From: CAWBOY01 sp963790585
GTDB taxonomy: Bacteria > Planctomycetota > Planctomycetia > Gemmatales > Gemmataceae
Assembly (NCBI GenBank): GCA_963790585.1
Contig: CAWBOY010000001.1
Coordinates: 682,001 to 746,000, forward strand
Direction: 5' to 3'
Length of the DNA: 64,000 nt
Shown here: piece by piece, positions 29,073-37,350 of the stretch
How positions within the stretch are numbered: the first letter of the stretch is position 1
Layout of the letters: every line of letters starts with the position of its first letter
Notes under the pieces: generated by a model
Database searches by the model: none
What the model was told of the DNA's origin: nothing
Seen by the model: the letters and a program-made list of their open reading frames with translations, nothing else
Position numbers and translations under genes: made by a program

Positions 29073-30227
29073 TCATGGAGCGAAAGCGGCCATCACCTTT
29101 TTGACAAGGTTCTGCTCGAAATCTTTCTCCGGAAAATTCTTCGGGTCGCTCAGTCGGACGAAGACGAGGTCGAGGCTAGGTACGACATAACCTGAATTGT
29201 TGAAAGCGCCAGCCGTTTGCACGAGGTCTTTCGGCGCGTCTTTGAAGCGCGGGTAGACCCACCACTGGCCGCCGTACGTCGGATTGGTCTTCGTGCTGGC
29301 CCAGGCGAAATCGAAGTACGATTCGGGAAGAAGTTGCTGGCCCGCCCAATTTCCTTTGTGCAGCGAGAGATAACAAAAGCGAGCATGTTCGCGCGGCGTC
29401 GTCATGATGCCGCTATAGCCCTGACTCAATGGACCGAGCTTCCCTTTGCCGCCTATCTGCGTCCACGACACTTTTTCCATGCCGATCGGATCAAGAACAC
29501 GCTCTTTCAAAACAGGGAACAGATCTTTTCCGGTAATGTGGTGGAACAGCACGACCAGATTGGCTACGCCGGCGTTGCTGTAGAAGAATTTCTCGCCGGG
29601 GTTGGCTTTGAGCTGGGCGAAGGGGGATTTCTCCGTTTTCCCAAGTGCTATCTCGAACGGCTCGCTGGCTGTCGGCAGGTTGTCCGGGCCGATTCCCGAG
29701 GCCATATTTAGCAGCTGCCGCAATGTGATGTCCGCTTTGCGCGGGTCAGACAGGGGCAGCGCCTCCGGCATCCAGTCGGCGTTAAAAACCTTGGTATCGA
29801 GGGTTAGCTTTTTGCCGCCGGGCAGTTTCCCGGCCTCGCTGTCGGCCAGGAGTAGGCCAAAGCCCATGCTCGTGTAAGCCTTCGAACTTGAGAAGATATT
29901 AAAGGTCTTATTTCGGTCGCAATCCTTGTACCACTCGCCGATGATCACGCCCTTGTGGATCACGATTAAACCGGTGGCGCCTTCGCTCTTGGCGTTGTAG
30001 TCCCAGGCTTCTTTCAGCTTGTCGGGGTCCACTCCGAGAAACTTCATTGAGGCCCGAGCGTTTGCGTCCGGCGCGCCATTTACCGGAACAACCGATTCCC
30101 AGCCGCCCTTACTCTCGGGTTTGGGAAAGGAGTCGCGGAGCCTCGGCTTGTCTTCAGCGCGAATAAATGCGTTCGCCCCGAGGCCAAGGTAGCCGGCCAG
30201 CAGGGCGTAACAGAATTTCCTCAGCAT
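29073..30227 (-). CDS. Secreted beta-lactamase-fold serine hydrolase
   Basis: The product is 384 residues and intact. The signal peptide (MLRKFCYALLAGYLGLGANAFIRAED) is followed by the domain with the nucleophile SSSK in FNIFSSSKAYTSMGFG, the YSNAG Tyr motif (FFYSNAGVANLVVL) and a C-terminal region GGQWWVYPRFKDAP...VVPSLDLVFVRLSD. The Tyr box YSN is canonical, unlike the YQS in the 14604-16104 hydrolase. The lysine-based SxxK reaction mechanism is expected; the substrate is unknown. It is divergent from the cytochrome-WD40 gene, with a 220-base gap. Confidence 0.85.
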   Translation of the reverse strand: MLRKFCYALLAGYLGLGANAFIRAEDKPRLRDSFPKPESKGGWESVVPVNGAPDANARASMKFLGVDPDKLKEAWDYNAKSEGATGLIVIHKGVIIGEWYKDCDRNKTFNIFSSSKAYTSMGFGLLLADSEAGKLPGGKKLTLDTKVFNADWMPEALPLSDPRKADITLRQLLNMASGIGPDNLPTASEPFEIALGKTEKSPFAQLKANPGEKFFYSNAGVANLVVLFHHITGKDLFPVLKERVLDPIGMEKVSWTQIGGKGKLGPLSQGYSGIMTTPREHARFCYLSLHKGNWAGQQLLPESYFDFAWASTKTNPTYGGQWWVYPRFKDAPKDLVQTAGAFNNSGYVVPSLDLVFVRLSDPKNFPEKDFEQNLVKKVMAAFAP

Positions 30228-30449
30228 GATGCTCCTCCGGGTTGATCGATGGGTGGAAATCGACTTTCGTCCGCCAGATTATCCGAGGCGTGAGCCGGTT
30301 GCAAATCTCGTTATTTCGACTTTTTGTCCTTTCAGTGCCCCTACCTCTTTGCTTATAATTAAATCAATACCTGCCAGAACTCCCTCAGCCCCCCGCTTTT
30401 TGACCTGCCTCGGCTAACTCGCGATCCTACCCCGGCGGAGCCTTCGTTG

Positions 30450-31934
30450 ATGACTACGCGATCACGATTTTGTTTTTGCGTCCTGTGCGCTCTTATTGGC
30501 ATAGCAACCGCCCTCCTTCTAACTTTGGCGCCGATGCAAGCGCGGGCGGACGACAAGGGCGGTAAGAGTGCGCCTGTGAGTTTCATCAACGATGTGGCCC
30601 CGATTCTCAAAGAGTCATGTTTTGGTTGCCACGGGGCCAAAAACCCCAAGGGCAAGCTGGATATGACCAAATATGCCAGTCTTCGAAAGGGCGGCACGAA
30701 AGATGAGCCGATCGTCGAGGGGAAGCCGGAGGAGAGTTATTTAATTGATGCGCTCAAGGCGACTGACAAAACGCGGATGCCGCCCAAGGAAAGCGGCGAC
30801 CCGTTGCCGAAAGACAAGATCGAGATTCTGGAACGTTGGATAAGCGAAGGTGCGAAGCTCGATGGAGGCCTCGCTCCCGATGCCGACCTGATGCGCGAGC
30901 TGCGCGCCCGTTGGAAACCGCCGGCGCCCCCCGCTGTCTACAGCTATCCGGTTACAATCACGGCGGTCGCGTTTTCGCCGGACAACACCAAGCTCGTCGT
31001 CGGCGGCCATCATGAATTGACCGTCTGGGACATCAAAACGACGAAACTAGAGAAGCGGATCGCGACTCGCTCACGCCGCGCTTTGGCGCTTGTTTATCTG
31101 CCGGACGGCAAGCTCGCCGTTGCCGGCGGTCGACCGGGTGAAGAAGGGGACGTGCGAATCTACGACCTGAACGGCAGCCCAGGAAAAGTCGAAAACGGCG
31201 TCGCCATGCTCGACGGCGTTAATGATCCAAAGGTAATGGTGAAAAAGTTAATCGAGTCCGACGACGAGATTCTTTGTCTTGCCATGAGCCAGGATGGCAA
31301 AAAGCTGGCGTCGGGCGGTTGCGATCGGATTGTCAATGTTTGGGATACTTCCGGCGGTGTTGGGGCGGTCAAGCTGGATCAAAGTTTTGAGAATCATGCC
31401 GACTGGGTGTTTGGCGTCGAGTTTTCTCCTGACAGCAAACTTGTGCTTACGGCGAGCCGGGATAAGACAGCGAAGGTGTGGGATCTAGCAGCGAAGGAAT
31501 CGGTGCTAACCTTTCCTGAACATCAAAACGGCGTCTACGGCGTCGCCGCCAAACCGGATGGCAAAACTGGCTATTCAATCGGCGAGGACAACCAGCTGCG
31601 GTCGTGGGCCATTGTCAGCGATATGCCCGGTCGACAGATTCGCGTTCTCGGCGGTCATGCCAAACCGATTCTAAAGCTGGCCGCGCATCCGAAACTGCCG
31701 TTGATGGCCACCTGTTCGGCCGACGGCACGGTGAAGCTTTGGAATCGAGAAAACGGCGCGACACAAAAGACCCTAACCGGGCACACCGACTTTATCTACG
31801 CGGTAGCGATCAGTCCCGATGGTGCTCTCGTGGCGGCAGGCGCTTTCAACGGCGAAGTGCGGGTGTGGAAAGTCGCAGACGGCAGCCTCGTGACGGCGTT
31901 TAACGCCTCTCCCGGTTATAAGGCTCCAAAGTAG
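30450..31934 (+). CDS. Planctomycete cytochrome-type domain fused to WD40 beta-propeller
   Basis: The product is 494 residues from ATG 30450 (a TTG one codon earlier is less likely). A signal peptide ending ...MQARA is followed by a planctomycete cytochrome C-like domain (PSC): VSFINDVAPILKESCFGCHGAKNPKGKLDM with CFGCH as heme-c site, then RMPPKESGDPLPKDKIEILERWISEGA. The rest has about seven WD repeats (VAFSPDNTKLVVGG..LTVWDI, MSQDGKKLASGG..VNVWDT, VEFSPDSKLVLTAS..AKVWDL, AAHPKLPLMATCS..VKLWNR, VAISPDGALVAAG..VRVWKV). It is probably a secreted or periplasmic redox/scaffold protein. It heads the plus-strand module that continues with DUF1549/DUF1553, DUF1501 and a second WD40 gene. Confidence 0.85.
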   Translation: MTTRSRFCFCVLCALIGIATALLLTLAPMQARADDKGGKSAPVSFINDVAPILKESCFGCHGAKNPKGKLDMTKYASLRKGGTKDEPIVEGKPEESYLIDALKATDKTRMPPKESGDPLPKDKIEILERWISEGAKLDGGLAPDADLMRELRARWKPPAPPAVYSYPVTITAVAFSPDNTKLVVGGHHELTVWDIKTTKLEKRIATRSRRALALVYLPDGKLAVAGGRPGEEGDVRIYDLNGSPGKVENGVAMLDGVNDPKVMVKKLIESDDEILCLAMSQDGKKLASGGCDRIVNVWDTSGGVGAVKLDQSFENHADWVFGVEFSPDSKLVLTASRDKTAKVWDLAAKESVLTFPEHQNGVYGVAAKPDGKTGYSIGEDNQLRSWAIVSDMPGRQIRVLGGHAKPILKLAAHPKLPLMATCSADGTVKLWNRENGATQKTLTGHTDFIYAVAISPDGALVAAGAFNGEVRVWKVADGSLVTAFNASPGYKAPK

Positions 31935-32058
31935 GCGGATTGGGTTACAAAAAATCCGCCAGAAATTATTGTTGGCGTCGAACGCGCCCTCCGAGTAGAA
32001 TTGCTCCGTCCGTAGCCTACCTCCCTGCCTGCGCGATCCTACCTTCAGGTTTCCCGAT

Positions 32059-33690
32059 ATGAAGACCCCTCTTTTTTTCGTTGGATTGACGGTCGGCGTC
32101 CTCATGACGAGCGGGGCCGTCCACGCTCAAGACTTGTTGCCGCCGAATACCCAAATTGAACAAGCGATCGATCATTATGTCGACGAAGGCCTGGAACTCG
32201 CCGGCGTCAAGCCCGCGGCCTCAAGCCGACGACATGACTTTCATTCGTCGCGTCACCCTTGACCTCAACGGCCGCATTCCCACATTCTCTGAAGTCGCCG
32301 AATACGTAACCAGCAACGCTCCCGATAAGAAAGTGAAACTCGTCGAACGGCTGCTCGCCTCGCCGGCTTTTGCCCGCCATCAACTGAATGAGTTTGAGAT
32401 GTTCCTGGCGAGCAAAGGCGAAAACGGCAAGCGCAACTCTGGCGGACCAATTCGGGCTTACCTGCAGGGCGCGTTCGCCGAGAATCGACCCTGGGACCAG
32501 ATTTTCCGCGACCTGATAACAGCCGACGAAAGCGATCCGAAAAAGAAAGGCGCCGGTGACTTCCTTCGCGGCACGCATCAAGGAGCCGGATCGCCTCACC
32601 AGCGATGTCAGCATCCTCTTCTTCGGCGTTAACATTAGCTGCGCCCAATGCCACGATCACCCGCTGGTCGCCGATTGGAAACAGGACCATTTTTACGGCA
32701 TGAAGTCGTTCTTCGCGCGCACAGTCGAAGCGGGAACGCAACTCGTCGAAAAAGACTTCGGCGTTGTCAAATACATTCCGAACAAGGGCAAGGAGAAGGT
32801 CTCGCCAATTCTTTTCCTCACTGGCACACCAATGGAAGTGCCCGGCATAAAGGAGCCGACGGGCGAAGAGAAAAAGAAGGACATCGAGCGCATCGAAACG
32901 GCCAAGAAAAGCAACAAGGTCACGCCGCCGTCTTTCAGTCTTCGCGCACAGGCTCGTCGAGGAAGCCCTCAAGCAGCGAGAATTTTTCTCCAAGGCAATC
33001 ATCAATCGTCTTTGGAACCGCTTTTACGGTCTAGGCTTGGTGTCGCCTCTCGATCAAATGCACTCCGAAAACGCGCCTAGTCATCCGGAGATGTTGGATT
33101 GGTTGGCACGCGACCTGGCGGAGCATGGCTACGATCTAAAACGAACGATTCGCGGTTTGGTCCTGAGTCAGGCTTACTCACGTTCGAGCCGTTGGGACGG
33201 AGAGAAGATTCCACCGGCCAAGCTTTTTGCTTATGCTCAGGTTCGACCGCTCACGCCCGCGCAAATGGCGGTCTCGCTGCGGTTGGCTGCCTATGATCCC
33301 AACGCGCTGCCGAGCTACGGTCCCGATCTTGAAAAGCGGATTGAGGCCATCGAAAAGAATGCCAACGGTTTGACACAGTATTTCTCGCCACCGGCCGAGG
33401 ACTTCTCGATCGGTGTGAGCGAAGCCCTGTTATTCAGCAACAGCGACGCCATTTTGAAGGAGTCGATGGTGGACGGCAAAGATCGTCTCGTCGGCGCCCT
33501 CAAAGAAGAAAAGGATCTGGAGAAGCGATCGGATCTCGCGGTGCGAGCGATTCTCGGACGACCGGCGCGATCGCAGGAGATTGCGGCCTTGTCCGACTAT
33601 CAACGCAAACGAGCCGACCGCCCCGTAGCCGCGGTTCAGCAAGTGGTATGGGCCTTGTTGACGAGCGCCGAGTTTCGGTTCAATCGGTAA
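32059..33690 (+). CDS. DUF1549 + DUF1553 secreted protein (frameshifted)
   Basis: The joined product is about 543 residues. A signal peptide (MKTPLFFVGLTVGVLMTSGAVHAQ) is followed by DUF1549 (DDMTFIRRVTLDLNGRIPT, LLASPAFARHQLNEFEMFL, NRPWDQIFRDLI, FFGVNISCAQCHDHPL with a CAQCH heme-like motif), a middle segment with many Lys, then DUF1553 (AIINRLWNRFYGLGLVSPLDQMHSENAPSHPEMLDWLARDLAEHGYDL, AYSRSS, FAYAQVRPLTPAQMAVSL, ILGRPARSQEI). Breaks near 32218, 32570 and 32952 rejoin family sequence. These proteins are hallmark exported proteins of planctomycetes; their partner DUF1501 follows after 68 bases. The function is unknown, and an outer-surface role is generally suspected. Confidence 0.85.
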
Positions 33691-33758
33691 AAGTTCCTGG
33701 CCGCACTAGCGCGGTGTTTTTGAGTATTTGACGTAGCACCGTATTGTGGAGATGAACC

Positions 33759-35078
33759 ATGACTGCGAAACGACGTTTGGCTTTGTGCGGCTCGCCGGAG
33801 CATCCGCTGTCGCGGCGTGGGTTTCTGACCAGTTTGGCTGCTGCCGGCACCGCCACCTTTGCCGCCGACATGACGGCGGTCCAGGCCGCTTTATCGGCTC
33901 CGGACGTGAGCGCGGAGTTAAAGAAGCATCAGAAACGCTGCATCCTCCTCTGGTTGGCCGGCGGCTCCAGCCAGCTCGAAACCTGGGACCCCAAGCCGGG
34001 CGCGGCGACAGGCGGCCCATTTCGCGCCATTCAAACGGCGGTTCCGGGCGTGCAGATCTCCGAACTCATGCCGCAGATGGCCAAGCGGATGAACAAGACC
34101 TGCATTATCCGTTCATTGAATACAAAGAACGGGGACCACGTTTCGGCTGCCAAAATTATGATGCGTGGCCGAATCAACGAGGCTGCGTTGTCTTATCCCG
34201 ACATTGGTGCGGTCCTGGCCCGCGAGTTGGGGCACGCCGATAGCAAGGTGCCCGATTACGTATCATTCTTCACGGCCACCGAAGGCCGAACCTTCGCTCC
34301 TGGCACGCCGGGCTTCCTCGGCGCCAAGTTCTCGCCGATGGAACTCACCACATCGATGGTGCCGGAGAATATTCGCCGCGCCAGCGACATTAACGATCTT
34401 GATCATCGGGAACGGGCCGATCTCCGCGATTTCCTCACCAAGAATTTCGAGCAAGGGCGTTCCTCGTCGGCTCTTGCGAGCCACAACAACGCCTATCAGC
34501 GCGTCCGCGGCCTCATGGCGAGCGAGAAGCTTTTTGACATCGATCAGGAGCCGCAGAAAGTTAAAGATCGCTATGGTCCGACGTTGTTCGGCCAACAAGC
34601 CCTGGCGACGCGCCGCTTGATCGAAGCAGGCGTGCCCTTCGTTCGCCTCGCCCGCGCCTGGTGGGACAGCCATTCTCAGAACTTCGAATCGCATCAAGAA
34701 TTGGTGCCCGAACTCGATCACGTGATGTCCACACTGATCGACGACCTGTCCGAGCGCGGTCTGCTCGAAGACACGCTGATTGTGACGTTGGCCGAGTTTG
34801 GCCGCACGCCCGCCATTAACCCCTCCCTTGGCCGCGATCACTTCGCCAATGCCTGGAGCGCGACGCTCACCGGCTGCGGCATCAAGGGCGGCGCGGTTTA
34901 CGGCAAGACCGATGCGACAGGAAATCGCGTCGTCGACGGCGAAATCGGCGCCGCTCAACTTGCCGCGACCATCTTCCGCGCCCTCGGAATTGATCCGCAA
35001 AAGAATTACTACGTCGGCTCGCGCCCGGTGCCGTTGACGGATGTCGGCACGAAACCGATTCAAGCCGTCCTGGCGTAA
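33759..35078 (+). CDS. DUF1501 protein (sulfatase-like fold, Tat-type signal)
   Basis: The product is 439 residues and intact. HPLSRRGFLTSLAAAGTATFAADM is a twin-arginine export signal. The domain shows CILLWLAGGSSQLETWDPKPGA, PGVQISELMPQMAKRMNKTCIIRSL, NGDHVSAAKIM, YPDIGAVLARELG, TRRLIEAGVPFVRLARAWWDSHSQN, and IVTLAEFGRTPAINPSLGRDHFANAWSATL, all DUF1501 marks; the fold is related to alkaline phosphatase/sulfatase. It almost always accompanies a DUF1549/DUF1553 protein, as here 68 bases upstream, which suggests a functional pair in the periplasm. A double-hairpin repeat (35095-35197) separates it from the following WD40 gene. Confidence 0.9.
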   Translation: MTAKRRLALCGSPEHPLSRRGFLTSLAAAGTATFAADMTAVQAALSAPDVSAELKKHQKRCILLWLAGGSSQLETWDPKPGAATGGPFRAIQTAVPGVQISELMPQMAKRMNKTCIIRSLNTKNGDHVSAAKIMMRGRINEAALSYPDIGAVLARELGHADSKVPDYVSFFTATEGRTFAPGTPGFLGAKFSPMELTTSMVPENIRRASDINDLDHRERADLRDFLTKNFEQGRSSSALASHNNAYQRVRGLMASEKLFDIDQEPQKVKDRYGPTLFGQQALATRRLIEAGVPFVRLARAWWDSHSQNFESHQELVPELDHVMSTLIDDLSERGLLEDTLIVTLAEFGRTPAINPSLGRDHFANAWSATLTGCGIKGGAVYGKTDATGNRVVDGEIGAAQLAATIFRALGIDPQKNYYVGSRPVPLTDVGTKPIQAVLA

Positions 35079-35094
35079 ACGCTCCTGTATTGGG

Positions 35095-35197
35095 TGCCAT
35101 GCCCACGCTTGCGTGGGCATGTAAACCGCAATGCCATTGGTTGGATATTCGACACACACCTTGAAGAACACATGCCCATGCTTGCGTGGGCATGGCA
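35095..35197. repeat. Pair of palindromes forming a larger inverted repeat
   Basis: CATGCCCACGC-TT-GCGTGGGCATG (from 35098) is a full hairpin, and a near-identical one (one base different) ends at 35197; the outer TGCCATG/CATGGCA let both pair as one long inverted repeat. It lies wholly in the gap between the DUF1501 stop (35078) and the WD40 start (35223). Confidence 0.8.
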
Positions 35198-35222
35198 CAC
35201 AACGTTACCAGAGTTCTATTCC

Positions 35223-36248
35223 ATGCTCCTCATAGACCACCTCAAACCAAAATCCACCAAGATCGACCCCGCCAAATTCAAATCCGTCAAGGACGTCGCA
35301 CGCAAAGACATTCTCTTCGGCGTCGCCCGCGTGCCGAACTCCGGCCGACTCTTCCTCGCCAGCTCCGATTTTTCGGTGCATGAGATCGACATGGCCGCTG
35401 CCAAGCCGGAGGACAAGGCCCTTGCGAAGCACGACAGCTACGTCACCTGTGTTGTCACGATTGGCAAATACGTGATCTCCGGAAGCTACGATGGTAAGCT
35501 GATCTGGTGGGATCTCGAAAAAGGGGCCGTCGTTCGCACGCTGGAAGCTCATACCAAATTTATTCGTGGCCTGGTGTTGTCGCCGGATGGCTCCCTCGTC
35601 GCCAGCGTGGGCGATGACATGGTCTGCCGCCTCTGGGATCCGATGACCGGCGAGAAGAAGAGGGAATTGCGAGGCCATCAAGAGAAGACGCCGACGCATT
35701 TCAATTCGATGCTCTACGTCGCCGCCTTTTCGCCCGATGGAACGCACTTGGCTACCGCCGATCGGATCGGCGCCGTCATCATCTGGGAAACCGCCACCGG
35801 CAAGCAGCTGGCGAAGCTCGACGCCAAGGGTCTCTATACATGGGACGCCGTCCAACGCATCCGCTCGATCGGCGGCGTCCGGTCACTAGCGTTTTCACCC
35901 GATGGCAAACTCCTCGCCGCCGGAGGCGTCGGCCACATCGGCAACGTCGATGGCCTTGATGGCCCGGCACGAGTCGAAATCTACGACTGGGCCAAGGGCG
36001 AAATGACGAACGAATTCAAAGGCCCGAATGGAATGGTAAACCGTCTCGCCTTTCATCCGAAGGGCGATTGGCTCCTCGCTTTGAGCGGCGGCGATAGCGC
36101 AGCGCTTTTTCTGGATCTTAAGACAAAGAAGATTCTGAATACATTCAAAGTGCCATTCTTCATGCATGCTGCGGCGTTTAATGAGGCGTTTGATACGGTA
36201 TATGCGGTGGGTCATAATAAAGTAGCAATGTTTGAAATGAAGGGATGA
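35223..36248 (+). CDS. WD40 beta-propeller protein, no signal peptide
   Basis: The product is 341 residues from ATG 35223. The frame is open upstream to 35094, but that part is the palindromic repeat translated (MPCPRLRGH...), so the later start is right. Six or seven WD units are visible: VTIGKYVISGSYDGKLIWWDL, LSPDGSLVASVGDDMVCRLWDP, FSPDGTHLATADRIGAVIIWET, FSPDGKLLAAGGV..VEIYDW, FHPKGDWLLALSGGDSAALFLDL. Unlike the cytochrome-fused propeller four genes back it lacks export signals, so it is likely cytoplasmic. Its position at the end of the module suggests a role tied to the DUF1549/DUF1501 proteins, perhaps as a scaffold, but nothing direct shows it. Confidence 0.8.
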   Translation: MLLIDHLKPKSTKIDPAKFKSVKDVARKDILFGVARVPNSGRLFLASSDFSVHEIDMAAAKPEDKALAKHDSYVTCVVTIGKYVISGSYDGKLIWWDLEKGAVVRTLEAHTKFIRGLVLSPDGSLVASVGDDMVCRLWDPMTGEKKRELRGHQEKTPTHFNSMLYVAAFSPDGTHLATADRIGAVIIWETATGKQLAKLDAKGLYTWDAVQRIRSIGGVRSLAFSPDGKLLAAGGVGHIGNVDGLDGPARVEIYDWAKGEMTNEFKGPNGMVNRLAFHPKGDWLLALSGGDSAALFLDLKTKKILNTFKVPFFMHAAAFNEAFDTVYAVGHNKVAMFEMKG

Positions 36249-36465
36249 GGTTTGGAGCCAAATTGGATGTCGTCCGTCGCTTCGCGAAAAGCAGTTTTTC
36301 GCCGAGCGGAAGACGATATTGCAACGGAAAAGGGCAAGGATTTAATTTGCCCTATTATTAATTAGATCTGTTCCCTTATGCATACACCTTTCTTGATAGC
36401 GCCGTCATTAGGGTGGCTGCCAAAGGTGCCTGTCTATCGCCGTGGGCAAGGCACCAGCGCCGAAC
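36249..36465. other. Short gap between convergent genes
   Basis: Contains CGCGAAAAGCAGTTTTTCGCC near 36283-36303, an imperfect dyad, and an AT-rich stretch; no gene or clear terminator is seen. Confidence 0.4.
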
Positions 36466-36762
36466 TCATCCCGCATGTGCCTTGGCAACAATCTTGTCCA
36501 TCTCCGCGGCGGTGAAGGCCCGACAGGTTGTAGTATGGACGCTGCCCGTCGCACCGAGATGCAGTATGGCGGCTGCCGCCGTTACATCGTCCGGAGCTTC
36601 CAAGATAAGTACGCCGTCGTGGTCTCCCAAGGTCCAGTAGATTTCCTTGACGTCCGCTCCCAGCTTTTTCGCCTCGGCCCGAAAGGCCGCCGCACGCTTG
36701 GTTGTGTGGTCGATGTTTTTGATGCCCCGCTGCAAGAACTTGATATTGACGACGAAAGTTGC
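36466..36762 (-). CDS. GYD-domain protein (N-terminus probably frameshifted)
   Basis: The product is about 98 residues. The body QRGIKNIDHTTKRAAAFRAEA, VKEIYWTLGDHDGVLILEAPDD, AAAAILHLGATGSVHTTTCRAFTAAEMDKIV matches the GYD domain (PF08734), a ferredoxin-like small fold. The expected start ATFVVNIKFL is encoded just upstream (36733-36762), but no start codon is in frame there; AGAGGAAG followed by TTG at 36764 would supply one if a single G is missing. Role unknown. The upstream side is the palindrome cluster at 36878-37348. Confidence 0.65.
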   Translation of the reverse strand, partial: ATFVVNIKFLQRGIKNIDHTTKRAAAFRAEAKKLGADVKEIYWTLGDHDGVLILEAPDDVTAAAAILHLGATGSVHTTTCRAFTAAEMDKIVAKAHAG

Positions 36763-36877
36763 AACTTGTCAGCTTCCTCTTAAGAGTGTGTGGTTGAGAT
36801 TGGTTACGACGCATCGCCGGTGATTACGAGCAATTTCTCCAGTTTTTTCGAGTCTGAGGAAAGCTTGCCCTTGTTCC

Positions 36878-36985
36878 TAGTGCTCTGTCAACGCTTGATT
36901 TTGGGGTTGGTAACGAAAAATATGGCGAGAATTCCCAGTGAGGGACGGCAAAGCGACCCCAATTCTTAGCGTTGACAGAGCACTA
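36878..36985. repeat. MITE-like element A, copy 1
   Basis: 108 bp bounded by TAGTGCTCTGTCAACGCT (36878-36895) and its exact complement ending at 36985. The 18-bp ends begin and end with TA, typical of elements that insert at TA dinucleotides. Non-coding. An identical copy lies at 37114-37221. Confidence 0.88.
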
Positions 36986-37115
36986 GTGCGCCGTCCAGAC
37001 TAAATTTACGGGTGGCACAGACATTTCTGTCTGTGCAGCAAAAGGCACATTCGTCGGTTCCCGCACAGACACGAATGTCTGTGCCACCCGTAAATTTAGT
37101 CTGGACGGCGCACTA
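36984..37115. repeat. MITE-like element B, nested between two A copies
   Basis: 132 bp with 42-bp perfect terminal inverted repeats that start TAGTGCGCCGTCCAGACT and end with the complement at 37115. It shares its terminal TA with both flanking A copies. The inner part of the arms (GTGGCACAGACATT) is followed by a 48-base loop that includes shorter complementary pieces. Confidence 0.88.
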
Positions 37116-37221
37116 GTGCTCTGTCAACGCTTGATTTTGGGGTTGGTAACGAAAAATATGGCGAGAATTCCCAGTGAGGGACGGCAAAGCGACCCCAATT
37201 CTTAGCGTTGACAGAGCACTA
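37114..37221. repeat. MITE-like element A, copy 2
   Basis: 108 bp, identical base for base with 36878-36985 and in the same orientation, 236 bases downstream of it. It begins at the TA that ends element B. Confidence 0.88.
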
Positions 37222-37276
37222 GCCACGAACTCTGAGTCGCCGAAGCCGTAACAATTAGGCGGTAAGGGAAGCAATA

Positions 37277-37348
37277 AGAGCCTATCCGAAAAAGGGGTCA
37301 GACCCCGTGAATTTGAAGGGGTCTGGCCCCTTTTTCGGATAGGCTCTA
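37277..37348. repeat. Palindromic element C (GAGCCTATCCG ends)
   Basis: AGAGCCTATCCGAAAAAGG from 37277 pairs with CCTTTTTCGGATAGGCTCT ending at 37347, continuing into GGTCAGACCCC/GGGGTCTGGCC. The loop is about 11 nt. One end touches the CTAAG target duplication of the IS element. A half copy lies at about 4226-4252. Confidence 0.8.
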
Positions 37349-37350
37349 AG

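Noticed and set aside
36878..37221. Possible CRISPR-like array because of identical repeats
   Set aside because: Only two long copies with a palindrome between them; each repeat has terminal inverted ends and no spacer/repeat periodicity or cas genes.
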